The notes: generated by a model not told the origin, from the letters alone. A DNA stretch of 64,000 bases from Peredibacter starrii (GCF_034259205.1 NZ_CP139487.1:62001-126000), one strand, 5' to 3'; numbered from the stretch's first letter, positions 37,012 through 46,655 are shown. Numbers and translations are program-made.

Positions 37012-37016
37012 CTTTT

Positions 37017-37853
37017 TTAGTAAGTAACCTGAATGAGCTGCATTCCCATCTGCACCACTTCTTCATTAGTGGGTCCCACCGAGTACTTCTGCAGGATCTG
37101 CTGCGCAAAGAATCTCATTTCGTGCCTTAGATCTTCAAACCGATTCTTAGGAATACTTAGAGTAATCAATTGGGCACACCTCTTGTCCTGAGGAAGATTT
37201 TCCATCGCATCCACTGCCTTAAGTGCAAAGTGCTTTTGCAGGGCCATCGAATTTCTGAGCGTTGGAGACGTGACCTCTAACAAAATGGGCCCATCCGCGT
37301 TGACCAATTTTCCCTCTTCATTTCGAATCACAAAACCCAAACCAATAAGATCCTTGATTCCCTCATCGATTTTTTCTCGAGTAATCGTTCCCCCGAGTCG
37401 GTTCATGATCCATTCCGGATTCTCTTCAAAATCTTTAAGTTCAATCAGTTCTCTTAAAACTGAAAGATGCCATTCATTCAAATAGCGAGACTGATGTTCC
37501 ATCACCTGAAACACTTTAACGTCATTACCTTTCACATCTTTTTTCATCTCTTCAAAAAAACGGTTCTTTTCAATATCATTATCGGCCTGATTGAAGTGAA
37601 CCATATTTTCAAAATACTTGGTTTCTTCCGGACTGAGATCCATTGCTTTCGCAAACCCATCAATGGATTTCTGGGTCAGATTTCTTTTGTTTTTCACCAC
37701 TAGTCCAAGATACCCGCGCGAGTTTTTTCCAAAGCCTGCCGCGAATACAAAAGCATTTTCCGAAAAACTTGGATTGCGAGACTTTTTGTAAAGATACATG
37801 TCTTTCAGAAAGCGACGGTAGTCTACGTATTGAAAAATATCTGGCTTATCCAT
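37017..37853 (-). CDS. TIGR02147-family protein (putative regulator) 2
   Basis: The 278-residue protein aligns almost end to end with the one at 31271 (FQYVDYRRFLKDMYLYKK, AAGFGKNSRGYLGLVVKNKR, LNEWHLSVLREL), without the N-terminal tail. It is a single gene, closing the accessory locus on the right and sharing a terminator with the paralogue operon. AAGGAAGAGG lies before the ATG, and CTAATAATTAG, a perfect inverted repeat at 37871-37881, lies 18 bases upstream as a possible operator. Element A/B is not present in front of this copy. Confidence 0.82.
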   Translation of the reverse strand: MDKPDIFQYVDYRRFLKDMYLYKKSRNPSFSENAFVFAAGFGKNSRGYLGLVVKNKRNLTQKSIDGFAKAMDLSPEETKYFENMVHFNQADNDIEKNRFFEEMKKDVKGNDVKVFQVMEHQSRYLNEWHLSVLRELIELKDFEENPEWIMNRLGGTITREKIDEGIKDLIGLGFVIRNEEGKLVNADGPILLEVTSPTLRNSMALQKHFALKAVDAMENLPQDKRCAQLITLSIPKNRFEDLRHEMRFFAQQILQKYSVGPTNEEVVQMGMQLIQVTY

Positions 37854-37950
37854 ACCTCTTCCTTGTTGGTCTAATAATTAGCGTAAACGTAGAGTTGAGG
37901 GGTAACCAGAGTGCCGGAATTTTGAGGGAACACTTTTTTGAGCAAAAAAA

Positions 37951-37971
37951 AGGGCCCTGTGAGAGGGCCCT
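37951..37971 (-). terminator. Rho-independent terminator of the sigma-54 activator gene
   Basis: A seven-base-pair AGGGCCC/GGGCCCT stem with a seven-base loop is followed on the minus strand by eight T, twelve bases past the stop at 37983. Confidence 0.88.
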
Positions 37972-37982
37972 ATTAGGATTTT

Positions 37983-39581
37983 CTATTCGCCCGCTGCTCT
38001 TTTCTGAGCTCGCTTATCAAGGCCGTACTTCTCGACCTTCATAATCAGACCCGCGCGAGAAATACCAAGTTCCTTCGCAAGTTTTGACTTGTTGAAGGCA
38101 CAACGTTTTAGACCTTCACGGATCATCAGAATCTCTAGTTCTTCCAGAGCATCTTTCAGTGAACCGTTTGTGTTCACACCTTTAAGGAAGCTACCACCAG
38201 AGTGAGATGGAGCGTGACCATGAGACTCTCCGCTTTCCAGAATTCTTGAAGAAAGCATATCCGGCGTGATGTTTTTATCTTCACCCGCGATTACAACCAG
38301 ACGCTCAACTTCGTTTTGAAGTTCACGTACGTTACCTGGCCATGTGTGATCCAGCATCTTCTCAAGACACTTCTTCGAGAAGGTCTTAAGTGGAAGACCT
38401 GCTTCCTCACAACGCTTCTGAAGGAAGAAATCCATCAGGACCGGAATATCTTCCTGACGCTCACGAAGAGGTGGAAGGGCCACGTTGATCACGTTAATTC
38501 TGTAATAAAGATCTTCTCTGAACTCACCTTTAGCGATCATCTCTTTAAGGTTTTTGTTCGTTGCCGCCACTACGCGTACATTTACTTTCTTCGGCTGAGT
38601 TGCACCCACCGGCATGAACGTACCTTCTTGAAGGATACGAAGAAGTTTTACCTGCATTGATGGAGACGTGTCCCCGATTTCATCCAGAAACAGTGTTCCG
38701 CCGTTAGCAACTTCGAATACACCTTTCTTGTCCTTGATCGCGCCTGTAAACGCACCTTTCACGTGACCGAACAGTTCTGAGTCTAGAAGGTTATCGTTAA
38801 ACGCTGAACAGTTTACTGCCATGAAAACAGCATCTTTTCTTGGTGAATTATAGTGGATCGCCTTCGCCACCATTTCTTTACCGGTACCGTTCTCACCTTG
38901 AATCATAATTGTAGATTCAGAGTTCGATACTTTTGAAAGAAGGTGATAAACCTGTTGCATCTTTTTCGATTTACCAATCAGGTTATGATAACGGTATTTG
39001 TTACCGATCTCAGAGTTAAGGTCCATGATGCGAGCCTCACGCTTCGAAATTTCGTGGTGGAAAGTGCCCACTTCATCCGCAACGATCGCCACAAGTTCTT
39101 TCATCTCGTCGTAGAAGCGACCCGCGAATTTTTTAATTTTAGAAACCGCAACTTTAGCGTCTTCCTGGCCAATGCCACACTCGACAACTTTTTTAACAAC
39201 ATTCTCAACCTCTTCAGTTGTTGAAGTATCTTTGAAATATGGATAAGCGATCACCACTCCACAGAACTCATCGTCTACTACCACTTTATGTGAGTAACCA
39301 TATGTTCCCGGGAAGAAAGCATCGAACTCATAACTCATCTCTGAAGACGAGTTGAAAAATTCGAATACTTTTTCAACATCTGCTTCCAGCCAGTCATGAC
39401 CGAATGAATGAGACATTTGTAGTTTTAAGAAAGGTGATTTGAATGAATAACCCGGCTCTTGCACGAACTGCACGCGGCCTTGAGTATCAACATACAACAC
39501 GTCCAGCCCGTACCAATTACCAACAATCTTCTCGAGGCTTTTCGTAGTATGTAGATCCTTAATCGCTTTCCAATCAATCAT
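37983..39581 (-). CDS. Sigma-54-dependent transcriptional activator
   Basis: The 532-residue protein has an N-terminal sensory region of about 195 residues without a receiver domain, then an AAA+ domain with Walker A GENGTGKE (229-236), the sigma-54-contacting GAFTGA loop (276-281) and Walker [12 protein letters not shown] (293-303), an arginine-rich sensor region and a Fis-type helix-turn-helix at the end ([20 protein letters not shown]). The N-terminal part could be a PocR-, GAF- or PAS-like ligand domain; I cannot say which. AGGAG lies before the ATG at 39581; an in-frame extension to 39608 is rejected. It is a single gene whose targets are not visible here. Confidence 0.93.
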   Translation of the reverse strand: MIDWKAIKDLHTTKSLEKIVGNWYGLDVLYVDTQGRVQFVQEPGYSFKSPFLKLQMSHSFGHDWLEADVEKVFEFFNSSSEMSYEFDAFFPGTYGYSHKVVVDDEFCGVVIAYPYFKDTSTTEEVENVVKKVVECGIGQEDAKVAVSKIKKFAGRFYDEMKELVAIVADEVGTFHHEISKREARIMDLNSEIGNKYRYHNLIGKSKKMQQVYHLLSKVSNSESTIMIQGENGTGKEMVAKAIHYNSPRKDAVFMAVNCSAFNDNLLDSELFGHVKGAFTGAIKDKKGVFEVANGGTLFLDEIGDTSPSMQVKLLRILQEGTFMPVGATQPKKVNVRVVAATNKNLKEMIAKGEFREDLYYRINVINVALPPLRERQEDIPVLMDFFLQKRCEEAGLPLKTFSKKCLEKMLDHTWPGNVRELQNEVERLVVIAGEDKNITPDMLSSRILESGESHGHAPSHSGGSFLKGVNTNGSLKDALEELEILMIREGLKRCAFNKSKLAKELGISRAGLIMKVEKYGLDKRAQKRAAGE

Positions 39582-39696
39582 AGACTTTCTCCTGTATGAG
39601 ATGCCCATTCCATGAACACCTTTAAATTTGATCGTCTAACTTATCGGCACTTTGTCGGATTTCTTGACAGGAGAATTGTTCGATTGCGGATTTTAT

Positions 39697-40263
39697 TTAC
39701 AGCTTGCGGGTAGAAATCTGGATGAATTCGTCAAAAGTTTGGAAAAACATGGTCTTATTCCACTCCTGAGGGCCCACGTACTTACGGAGGGTGGTCATGT
39801 CTGACGAAAACACATAGGTTTCAGGCACACGAGTGGTCCCGAAAACGTCACGGTGAACGTTCTTATTATCCAGGAGCCAAGTGATATTAGCTTTAGGGAT
39901 GGCGATGGTCTTTAAGTGCTTCTCGACCTTCACTTTGTCATCATTCACGGCCACGAGCAGGAACTTAACCTCTGGTTGGCCTTCAAATCGCTTTAAAAAG
40001 CTTAACAGGTCAGGGAGCTCAGCTTCACATGGGCCGCACCAAGTGCCCCAATAATGGACAACCAGGAGGCTCGTGCGATCTTCGAATACTTTCTGAACGT
40101 CGAAGGGCCGGCCATCGAGAGTTTCAAATGTAGCTTGTGGGAGTTTCGCCAGAATCGCGCCCTGCTTATGCTCCAATTGGCCCTCAAGGGTCTTCTTTTG
40201 ATAGACCGAGTACCCAACAGCAGCAGCAATAACGAGAAGAATGACGATGATACGATTTAGCAT
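39697..40263 (-). CDS. TlpA/ResA-type membrane-anchored thioredoxin
   Basis: The 188-residue protein has an N-terminal membrane anchor (IIVILLVIAAAVGYSVY) and a thioredoxin fold with the redox motif WCGPC (Cys 76 and 79) and a cis-proline region near RVPETYVF. This is the TlpA/ResA/CcmG plan for periplasmic disulfide reduction, often linked to cytochrome c maturation. Its start is only about 17 bases past the rplQ terminator hairpin on the same strand, leaving little room for its own promoter, so read-through may matter. Confidence 0.9.
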   Translation of the reverse strand: MLNRIIVILLVIAAAVGYSVYQKKTLEGQLEHKQGAILAKLPQATFETLDGRPFDVQKVFEDRTSLLVVHYWGTWCGPCEAELPDLLSFLKRFEGQPEVKFLLVAVNDDKVKVEKHLKTIAIPKANITWLLDNKNVHRDVFGTTRVPETYVFSSDMTTLRKYVGPQEWNKTMFFQTFDEFIQISTRKL

Positions 40264-40280
40264 GGCTTACAGACTCAAAA

Positions 40281-40306
40281 AAAAAGCCCTCTTTCGAGGG
40301 CTTTTT
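40281..40306 (-). terminator. Rho-independent terminator of the ribosomal/rpoA block
   Basis: A stem of AAAAAGCCCTC/GAGGGCTTTTT with a four-base loop lies just past the rplQ stop, with a long T tract on the minus strand. Confidence 0.9.
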
Positions 40307-40311
40307 TAAAA

Positions 40312-40668
40312 TTACTCAACGAAAGCGATGTAAGCTTCTTTAGCACCGTCACCAAGACGACCTTCAGCAAGCTTAAGGATACGAGTATATCCACCTGGGC
40401 GTTGCTTGAATTTTGGAGCAACGTTTGTGAATAGAGCAGCTACTGCTTCTTTGTTGTTAAGTTTTGTGAAAGCTAGACGACGGTTAGCAACCGTATCGTT
40501 CTTAGCGATAGTCACAAGCTTTTCAACGAAAGGCTTGATAGCTTTAGCTTTTGTTTCTGTAGTACGGATTTTACCGTGGATGATTAGTTCCATAGCAAGA
40601 CCCTGAACAAGAGCTTTTCTGTGCTGAGGCTTAACGCCTAGTTTGTATTTGTGGTTACCGTGTCTCAT
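40312..40668 (-). CDS. rplQ: 50S ribosomal protein L17
   Basis: 118 residues with the family opening MRHGNHKYKLGVKPQHR and the GGYTRILKLAEGRLGDGA motif. It lies near the peptide exit tunnel. It is the last gene of the alpha segment, 26 bases after rpoA, and ends at the terminator at 40281. Confidence 0.97.
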   Translation of the reverse strand: MRHGNHKYKLGVKPQHRKALVQGLAMELIIHGKIRTTETKAKAIKPFVEKLVTIAKNDTVANRRLAFTKLNNKEAVAALFTNVAPKFKQRPGGYTRILKLAEGRLGDGAKEAYIAFVE

Positions 40669-40694
40669 ATAATTCCCCTAAATTAGAACGCTTC

Positions 40695-41711
40695 TTAGTC
40701 AGCGTGCTGAACTTGTTTCATGATATTGTCGACTTTCATGCCAAGGCCAAGTCCCATCGATGAAAGAATCTCTTTAATTTCGTTAAGAGATTTACGACCG
40801 AAGTTCTTAGTACGTAGCATTTCGCCTTCTGTTTTAGAAACGAGCTCGTAGATATATTTAATGTTAGCGTTATGTAAACAGTTAGCTGAACGAACAGATA
40901 GCTCAAGCTCAGAAACTGGCTTAAGAAGTGCTTCGTTAGCAACGCCACCAGTAGAAGCTGCAGCCGTAGGCTTAACTTCAGCAGGTGCATCTTTATCTTC
41001 AAAGTTAAGGAAAACAGAAAGTTGGTCACGAAGGATTTTTGCTGAAATAGCTACAGCATCAACCGGATCGATACCAGCATTTGTCCAAACTTCAAGAGTT
41101 AGCTTATCGTAGTCAGTTCTCTTACCAACACGTGAGTTTGTCACAGTGTAGTTCACACGGTGAACTGGTGAGAAAAGAGTATCGATATAGATCCAACCAA
41201 CAGGTAGATCAAAAGCTTCTTTGTTATCTAGAGCAGTAACATAACCTTTACCACGAGCAACTTTTAGCTCCATACGGATTGATCCGCCTGAAGAAACGTT
41301 AGCGATAACGTGTTCTGGGTTAAGAACTTTTACGTTTGCATTTTCTTGGATATCAGAAGCTTTAACAGCGCCTTCATTGTTCTTCTCAAGAACAAGAGTC
41401 ACTTCTTCTTTATCGATGATCTTGAAACGGATCTCTTTTAGGTTAAGAATGATCTCAGAAACTTCTTCTTTGATGTTATTGATTGTGCCGAACTCATGGT
41501 CAACACCGTCAACTTTAACAGCAACAATACCAGCACCTTGTAGTGATGATAGAAGAACTCTGCGAAGAGAGTTACCAAGAGTAAGACCGTAGCCGCGCTC
41601 AAGTGGCTTAGCTGTGAACTTACCGTAGTTAGACTTAAGACCTTCTGTATCTACTTCTAAAGCAGCCGGACGAATCATACCGGCCCAGTTTTTACTCATA
41701 AAAGAATTCAT
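40695..41711 (-). CDS. rpoA: RNA polymerase alpha subunit
   Basis: 338 residues: the N-terminal assembly domain ([20 protein letters not shown], then [10 protein letters not shown]) and the C-terminal UP-element and activator-contact domain ([16 protein letters not shown], then [14 protein letters not shown]). Alpha nucleates polymerase assembly. AGGAG precedes the ATG at 41711, so I keep this start over the Met at residue 5. It follows rpsK directly; rpsD, usually between them, is absent. Confidence 0.98.
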   Translation of the reverse strand: MNSFMSKNWAGMIRPAALEVDTEGLKSNYGKFTAKPLERGYGLTLGNSLRRVLLSSLQGAGIVAVKVDGVDHEFGTINNIKEEVSEIILNLKEIRFKIIDKEEVTLVLEKNNEGAVKASDIQENANVKVLNPEHVIANVSSGGSIRMELKVARGKGYVTALDNKEAFDLPVGWIYIDTLFSPVHRVNYTVTNSRVGKRTDYDKLTLEVWTNAGIDPVDAVAISAKILRDQLSVFLNFEDKDAPAEVKPTAAASTGGVANEALLKPVSELELSVRSANCLHNANIKYIYELVSKTEGEMLRTKNFGRKSLNEIKEILSSMGLGLGMKVDNIMKQVQHAD

Positions 41712-41760
41712 TAATACTCCTAATTAGCAGTGGAACAGAAACGCAACAATAAGCTTTCGC

Positions 41761-42192
41761 TTATACTCTTCTTCTCTTCGGAGCGCGACAGCCGTTGTGA
41801 GGCATTGGGCTCATGTCAGCTACAGAAGTGATTCTGAGGCCGGCAGCAAGAAGAGCGCGGATTGCGTTTTCACGACCAGCGCCTGGACCTTTAACTTTAA
41901 CGTCTACAGAGTTAAGGCCATGTTCAGCAGCTTTCTTAGCAGCTTCTTGAGAAGCTACTTGAGCAGCGAATGGAGTTGATTTTTTTGAACCGCGGAAGCC
42001 AAGGCCACCAGCAGAAGCCCAAACAACAGCGTTACCATCAGCATCGCTGATTGTTACGATTGTGTTGTTGAACGAAGCGTGGATGTGACATACGCCGTGA
42101 TTTAAGTTCTTACGAACTTTCTTCTTGCCGCCTTTATTTGCAGCAGCAGAAGTATTCATACCAGAAGCTTTTTGAGCATTAGTTTGAGCCAT
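41761..42192 (-). CDS. rpsK: 30S ribosomal protein S11
   Basis: 143 residues. The conserved core begins at [17 protein letters not shown] and ends with the Arg-rich [13 protein letters not shown] tail that contacts 16S RNA. The N-terminal tail of about 25 residues is Ala/Asn/Lys-rich and slightly longer than typical. It follows rpsM with a 16-base gap. Confidence 0.97.
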   Translation of the reverse strand: MAQTNAQKASGMNTSAAANKGGKKKVRKNLNHGVCHIHASFNNTIVTISDADGNAVVWASAGGLGFRGSKKSTPFAAQVASQEAAKKAAEHGLNSVDVKVKGPGAGRENAIRALLAAGLRITSVADMSPMPHNGCRAPKRRRV

Positions 42193-42208
42193 ATATTCCT
42201 ACCTTAAA

Positions 42209-42589
42209 TTATTTCATTGCCTTGATTGATTTCTTACCCGCGATCGCTACAGCAGGACCCTTACGTGTACGAGCGTTTGTGTGTGTACGCTGACCACGAA
42301 CCGGAAGACCCTTACGGTGACGGATACCACGGTAACAACCAAGATCCTTAAGGCGCTTGATGTTTAGAGCGATTTCACGACGAAGGTCACCTTCTACAGT
42401 GTACTCATCAAGAGCAGTACGAATTGCTTGTACTTCTTCTTCGTTAATATCATTTGAGCTCTTATCGCCGTGAATTCCAACTTTCGCTAGAACATCAGCT
42501 GCAACTTTAGGGCCTACGCCGTAAATTGCTCTTAGAGCTACGCTCATTTTTTTATTTCTTGGTAAGTCTACACCTAATAAACGTGCCAT
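42209..42589 (-). CDS. rpsM: 30S ribosomal protein S13
   Basis: 126 residues with [19 protein letters not shown], the helix-two-turn-helix [16 protein letters not shown], and the [20 protein letters not shown] block of the head protein that contacts 50S L5 and the P-site tRNA. It heads the alpha segment, after rpmJ. Confidence 0.97.
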   Translation of the reverse strand: MARLLGVDLPRNKKMSVALRAIYGVGPKVAADVLAKVGIHGDKSSNDINEEEVQAIRTALDEYTVEGDLRREIALNIKRLKDLGCYRGIRHRKGLPVRGQRTHTNARTRKGPAVAIAGKKSIKAMK

Positions 42590-42598
42590 ATCTTTCCC

Positions 42599-42715
42599 TT
42601 ATCCTTGTTTCTGCTTATGCTTTGGATTTACTTTGCAAATTACGCGAAGAACGCCTTCACGCTTTACAACTTTACAGTCTTTACAGATTGGTTTTACCGA
42701 TGAACGTACTTTCAT
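42599..42715 (-). CDS. rpmJ: 50S ribosomal protein L36, zinc-binding form
   Basis: A 38-residue protein read on the minus strand, opening [20 protein letters not shown]. It has the full zinc set Cys11, Cys14, Cys27 and His33, so it is the C-plus (zinc-ribbon) form. It sits in its expected place between infA and rpsM, three bases past the infA end. Confidence 0.97.
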   Translation of the reverse strand: MKVRSSVKPICKDCKVVKREGVLRVICKVNPKHKQKQG

Positions 42716-42718
42716 AAT

Positions 42719-42943
42719 TTAACCCTTGCTTCTAAAAATGATTCGACCTTTATCAAGGTCATATTTACTAATCTCAATCACAACCTTATCTCCAGGTAGG
42801 ATCTTGATAAAATTCATTCTCATCTTCCCGCTGATGTGGGCTAAAACCACATGCCCATTCGGGAGTTTTACTCTAAAACGCGTATTGGGTAAAAGTTCGA
42901 GAACTTCCCCTTCCACTTCAATTGTGTCAGTTGACTCAGCCAT
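42719..42943 (-). CDS. infA: Translation initiation factor IF-1
   Basis: 74 residues forming a single S1/OB fold ([19 protein letters not shown], then [17 protein letters not shown] and the RIIFR end). It blocks the ribosomal A site during initiation. It lies between adk and rpmJ; the methionine aminopeptidase gene often found at this junction is absent. Confidence 0.96.
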   Translation of the reverse strand: MAESTDTIEVEGEVLELLPNTRFRVKLPNGHVVLAHISGKMRMNFIKILPGDKVVIEISKYDLDKGRIIFRSKG

Positions 42944-43015
42944 GCCCTTCCTAAATAGAAAGTGATCTTATATATAAAAAAAAACTAGAAGACAATATTA
43001 TTTAATAACGGAACG

Positions 43016-43651
43016 TCACACTTTTGACGAAATCATATTATAGATTTCTTCAACCGATCCTTCCGCATCAACCTTCATCAAACGTCCAAGATCTTGATAG
43101 TACTTGATAACGGGATTGATTGTGTCTTGGAACACCGTTAGGCGATTCTTGATCACATCTTCCTTATCATCGGCTCTCTGTTGGAGATCCGTACCACCGC
43201 ACTGGTCGCATACGCCCATTACCTTAGGCTTTTTTGAGATGAGGTTATATATAGCACCGCAGTTCTTACATGTCCTGCGATTTGTTAGTCTTTCGACTAA
43301 CTTAGTCATATTAATTTCGAAGTACACCGCTAATGACGGAGCACCCTTCAATACTTCAGCATCCAGGGTCTGAGCTTGCGCCAAATTTCTTGGATAGCCA
43401 TCAAAGATATACTGAGAAGCCGTCAGGTTAATGTTGGCCTGAAGGAGTCTGATAACGAGTTCGTCTGAAACCAGCTTACCCTCGTCCATTACTTTCTTCA
43501 CTTCAAGACCAAGCGGAGACATCTTGCTGATTTCAGAGCGAAGTAAGTCACCAGTAGAAATGTGTTTAAAATTTCTATCAGCTACTAACTTGTTGGCCTG
43601 TGTTCCTTTTCCAGAACCCGGAGCCCCTATGAAAATCAGGTGAGACTTCAT
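43016..43651 (-). CDS. adk: Adenylate kinase, zinc-LID type
   Basis: 211 residues with the P-loop GAPGSGKGT (9-17), STGDLLR, FDGYPRNLAQA and a LID domain bearing four cysteines (128, 131, 148, 151), so the LID should bind zinc as in Gram-positive enzymes. It balances AMP, ADP and ATP. The ATG overlaps the secY stop by one base (TAATG). Confidence 0.97.
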   Translation of the reverse strand: MKSHLIFIGAPGSGKGTQANKLVADRNFKHISTGDLLRSEISKMSPLGLEVKKVMDEGKLVSDELVIRLLQANINLTASQYIFDGYPRNLAQAQTLDAEVLKGAPSLAVYFEINMTKLVERLTNRRTCKNCGAIYNLISKKPKVMGVCDQCGGTDLQQRADDKEDVIKNRLTVFQDTINPVIKYYQDLGRLMKVDAEGSVEEIYNMISSKV

Positions 43652-44970
43652 TAGAACCTTTTCACGCCTGAGTACTTACCTTTAACTTTGTAAGCCGTGT
43701 CCAGACGCTGAGAAATCATGAAACCTTCAGCCTGGGCCATCGTATCGATAGCTACACCCACAAGAATTAGAAGAGAAGTTCCACCGAAGTAGAACGGTAC
43801 TTTTGCGTAGTTAAATAGGATAGAAGGCATTAGACAGATAGCTGCTACATAAATAGCACCTACAAGAGTCAAGCGGCTTACTACCTGGTTAAGGAAATCA
43901 GCAGTCTGATCACCTGGACGGATACCTGGAATGAATCCACCGTTCTTCTTTAAAGACTCAGAAACGTCTTCAGTCTTGAACTGAATTGTTGAGTAGAAGT
44001 ACGCGAAGAAAACGATCAAGCCGATGAATACGCAGTTGTAAAGCATGCGACCTGGATAGAACAACTGCTCAATGTTCGTGAAGTAAGCCTTAATAGGGCT
44101 TTCTTGTGGGACAAATTGAGAGATAGTTGTCGGGAACCCTAGAAGTGCACTCGCGAAAATCGGAGGCATTACTCCAGAGATATTTACTTTAATTGGAAGG
44201 TGAGAAGACTGACCACCGAACACACGGTTATTAACAACACGCTTAGCGTACTGAACCGGAACTTTGCGGAAAGCTCTCTCTACGAAAATGATGAACCAGA
44301 AAGAAACCAACATAATCGCTAGAACGATTAGAAGGTTTACGATGCTCATTTCACCGTTTTGTAGAAGGTTGAATGTATCTCTGATACCTGTTGGGATACC
44401 AGCAGCGATACCTGCGAAAATGATAAGAGAAATACCATTACCGATACCTCTTTCTGTGATCTGCTCGCCCAGCCACATTACAAACATTGTACCGGCAGTT
44501 AGACTGATAACAGTTAAGAGACGGAAACTCATGCCTGGATCAATCACCACTGGAAGACCATTTGGCGATTTGATGTTCTCAAGACCAACCGCTAGACCAT
44601 AACCCTGGAAGAAACACAGAAGTACAGTTGCATAACGAGTGTATTGAGAGATTTTCTTATGACCATCCGGCTCTTTTTGAAGTTCGCCAAGGGCCGGGAT
44701 CGAATAAGATAGAAGAGAGAAAATAATCGAAGACGTGATGTAAGGCATGATTCCAAGAGCGAGTACTGAGAAACGCTCAAGAGCTCCACCTGAGAAGGTG
44801 TTGAACACGCTAAAGAGAGAACCTTTCATTCCATCAAAAAATGATGAAAGAGCGGCCCCATCAACTCCCGGTGTAGGGACTTGAGTGGCCACTCGATATA
44901 TTCCAAGCATTAAAATGGTAAAGAAAACTCGTTTTTTTAGCTCTTCGAGCTTAGAAACATTCGATGACAT
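43651..44970 (-). CDS. secY: Protein translocase channel SecY
   Basis: 439 residues with ten hydrophobic helices, the plug/entry features PTPGVDGAAL, the cytoplasmic loop FVERAFRKVPVQYAKR and the late motif GGFIPGIRPG. It forms the Sec channel in the inner membrane with SecE and SecG. It follows rplO and is coupled to adk. Confidence 0.98.
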   Translation of the reverse strand: MSSNVSKLEELKKRVFFTILMLGIYRVATQVPTPGVDGAALSSFFDGMKGSLFSVFNTFSGGALERFSVLALGIMPYITSSIIFSLLSYSIPALGELQKEPDGHKKISQYTRYATVLLCFFQGYGLAVGLENIKSPNGLPVVIDPGMSFRLLTVISLTAGTMFVMWLGEQITERGIGNGISLIIFAGIAAGIPTGIRDTFNLLQNGEMSIVNLLIVLAIMLVSFWFIIFVERAFRKVPVQYAKRVVNNRVFGGQSSHLPIKVNISGVMPPIFASALLGFPTTISQFVPQESPIKAYFTNIEQLFYPGRMLYNCVFIGLIVFFAYFYSTIQFKTEDVSESLKKNGGFIPGIRPGDQTADFLNQVVSRLTLVGAIYVAAICLMPSILFNYAKVPFYFGGTSLLILVGVAIDTMAQAEGFMISQRLDTAYKVKGKYSGVKRF

Positions 44971-44988
44971 CCTTGTATCCTTCTTTAA

Positions 44989-45444
44989 TTAAGCATTCTC
45001 GACTTTGCCGCCAGCTTTTTTGATTAATTCTAAAGCTTTAGCAGAGTACTTTTCAATGCCTTTAAAGGTAAGAGCCTTATTAAAATCGCCTTTTGCCAAG
45101 ATTTTGATCGGCATAGACTTATTAATACCAGCTAGGAAACCTTTTTCGATAAGAGTTTCGCGTGAAACTACTTCTGAATCAAACTTAGCAGCTAGCTTCT
45201 CAAGGTTAACAACAGCGTATTCAACTTTGAATGCCGCGTTAGAGAAACCAACTTTTGGTAGACGTCTGTAAAGAGGCATCTGACCACCCTCGAAACCGAT
45301 GCGGATACCGCCACCAGAACGAGCTTTTTGACCCTTGTGACCTTTACCAGCTTGAGTACCTTGACCAGAACCCTGACCACGGCCGATACGCTTGATATTC
45401 TTGTGGGCGCCTTTTGGGCTTTTTAGTGTTTTAAGAGTTAACAT
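44989..45444 (-). CDS. rplO: 50S ribosomal protein L15
   Basis: 151 residues with the glycine/basic-rich extension GRGQGSGQGTQAGKGHKGQ and the GFEGGQMPLYRRLPK motif. It is an early-to-middle 50S assembly protein. It follows rpmD after 12 bases. Confidence 0.97.
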   Translation of the reverse strand: MLTLKTLKSPKGAHKNIKRIGRGQGSGQGTQAGKGHKGQKARSGGGIRIGFEGGQMPLYRRLPKVGFSNAAFKVEYAVVNLEKLAAKFDSEVVSRETLIEKGFLAGINKSMPIKILAKGDFNKALTFKGIEKYSAKALELIKKAGGKVENA

Positions 45445-45456
45445 TTTAAACCTCTA

Positions 45457-45639
45457 TTATTTTACGATCTCGAGCCACTGGATCATAGCTTTGATCATTC
45501 CACGAACAGCTGGAGTATTCTCAAGCGTTTTCGTGTGATTGATTCTTCTAAGACCTAGGCCGCGGACTGTAGCTTTTTGCTTATCAGTACAAGCGATTGT
45601 GCTTCTGATTAGTTTAACTGTAATTTGCTTGTTGCTCAT
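45457..45639 (-). CDS. rpmD: 50S ribosomal protein L30
   Basis: 60 residues, opening MSNKQITVKLIRSTIACTDK and containing VRGLGLRRINHTKTLENTPA, the single domain of this small protein. It follows rpsE after eight bases. Confidence 0.96.
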   Translation of the reverse strand: MSNKQITVKLIRSTIACTDKQKATVRGLGLRRINHTKTLENTPAVRGMIKAMIQWLEIVK

Positions 45640-45647
45640 ATATCACC

Positions 45648-46268
45648 TTAAGCTTTTGGAGCTTTAGCCTTCATACGAAGACCTTTAGTGTTTACACCGC
45701 GAACAGTTGCCACTTCATCAAGTGAACGAAGGTTCTTAAGTGCTTTGAAAGTTGCTTTTACGATGTTGTGTGGGTTTGATCCACGAACAGACTTAGTAAG
45801 TACGTTCTTAACACCAGCAAGCTCAAGGATTGAACGACATGCACCAGCAGCTTTAATACCAGTACCTTCGCCAGCAGGTTTAAGAAGAACTTCACCAGCG
45901 CCGAATAGACCTAGTACTTCGTGAGGGATTGTTCCGTTCTCGATAGATACTTTGATCATACGCTTAGAAGCTTTCATTCCAGCCTTGCGGATAGCATCAG
46001 GAACTTCTTTTGCTTTACCAAGACCGTAACCAACTTTACCGTTCTTATCACCTACAACAATTAGTGCTGCAAATGAGAAACGACGACCACCCTTAACTAC
46101 TTTAGCTACGCGGTTAACAGCAACAACTCTTTCTTCTAGATCTGGATTTAGACCTTCAGTTTGAGGTTTCTTTTCTGCGCGAGGGGCACGAGCTGGACGC
46201 TTGCCACCTTTCTTATCAGATTTCGCTTCTGTTTCGTTTTCTACTTCGTTGTTATTTTCTTCGCTCAT
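45648..46268 (-). CDS. rpsE: 30S ribosomal protein S5
   Basis: 206 residues, with a charged N-terminal tail of about 40 residues (Glu/Lys-rich) longer than in E. coli, then [20 protein letters not shown] and [17 protein letters not shown], the decoding-site fidelity protein. The tail is unusual but it reads as part of the frame. Confidence 0.97.
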   Translation of the reverse strand: MSEENNNEVENETEAKSDKKGGKRPARAPRAEKKPQTEGLNPDLEERVVAVNRVAKVVKGGRRFSFAALIVVGDKNGKVGYGLGKAKEVPDAIRKAGMKASKRMIKVSIENGTIPHEVLGLFGAGEVLLKPAGEGTGIKAAGACRSILELAGVKNVLTKSVRGSNPHNIVKATFKALKNLRSLDEVATVRGVNTKGLRMKAKAPKA

Positions 46269-46280
46269 ACTTTCCCCTAA

Positions 46281-46655
46281 TTAAATTTGGATGCCGTTTT
46301 CACGGATTGAGTCAGCAAGTGCTTTAATAACACCTGTGTACTGTTTACCGCTTCTGTCGAATACGGCTTTAGAAAGGTTATTCTTCTTGAGCGTAGCTGC
46401 AACTGCTGCACCAACTTTCTTAGCGCCTTCAGCATTTGCGTGATCAGCAACTTTTGCTTTTCCGTATGTTTGTACAGAGAAGATTGTAGCTGACTTAACA
46501 TCGTCAATAGCTTGAACACGAAGGTGCTTGTTAGTTTTAGTTACACACAAGCGAGGAGCTTCGGCAGAACCTACCACTTTCTTTCTGATAGAAAGCTTGC
46601 GGCGGTATTCTTTTGCCTTAGTTTCATTTTTAATTTTTGCGGTATTTTTTCTCAT
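46281..46655 (-). CDS. rplR: 50S ribosomal protein L18
   Basis: 124 residues with the basic N-terminus (YRRKLSIRKKVVGSAEAPRL) and C-terminal VFDRSGKQYTGVIKALAD, the 5S RNA-binding protein. It lies between rplF and rpsE. Confidence 0.97.
   Translation of the reverse strand: MRKNTAKIKNETKAKEYRRKLSIRKKVVGSAEAPRLCVTKTNKHLRVQAIDDVKSATIFSVQTYGKAKVADHANAEGAKKVGAAVAATLKKNNLSKAVFDRSGKQYTGVIKALADSIRENGIQI

Noticed and set aside
39655-39690. TTGACA-like plus-strand promoter between the sigma-54 activator and tlpA
   Set aside because: The -35 is good, but the -10 is poor and no plus-strand gene follows.
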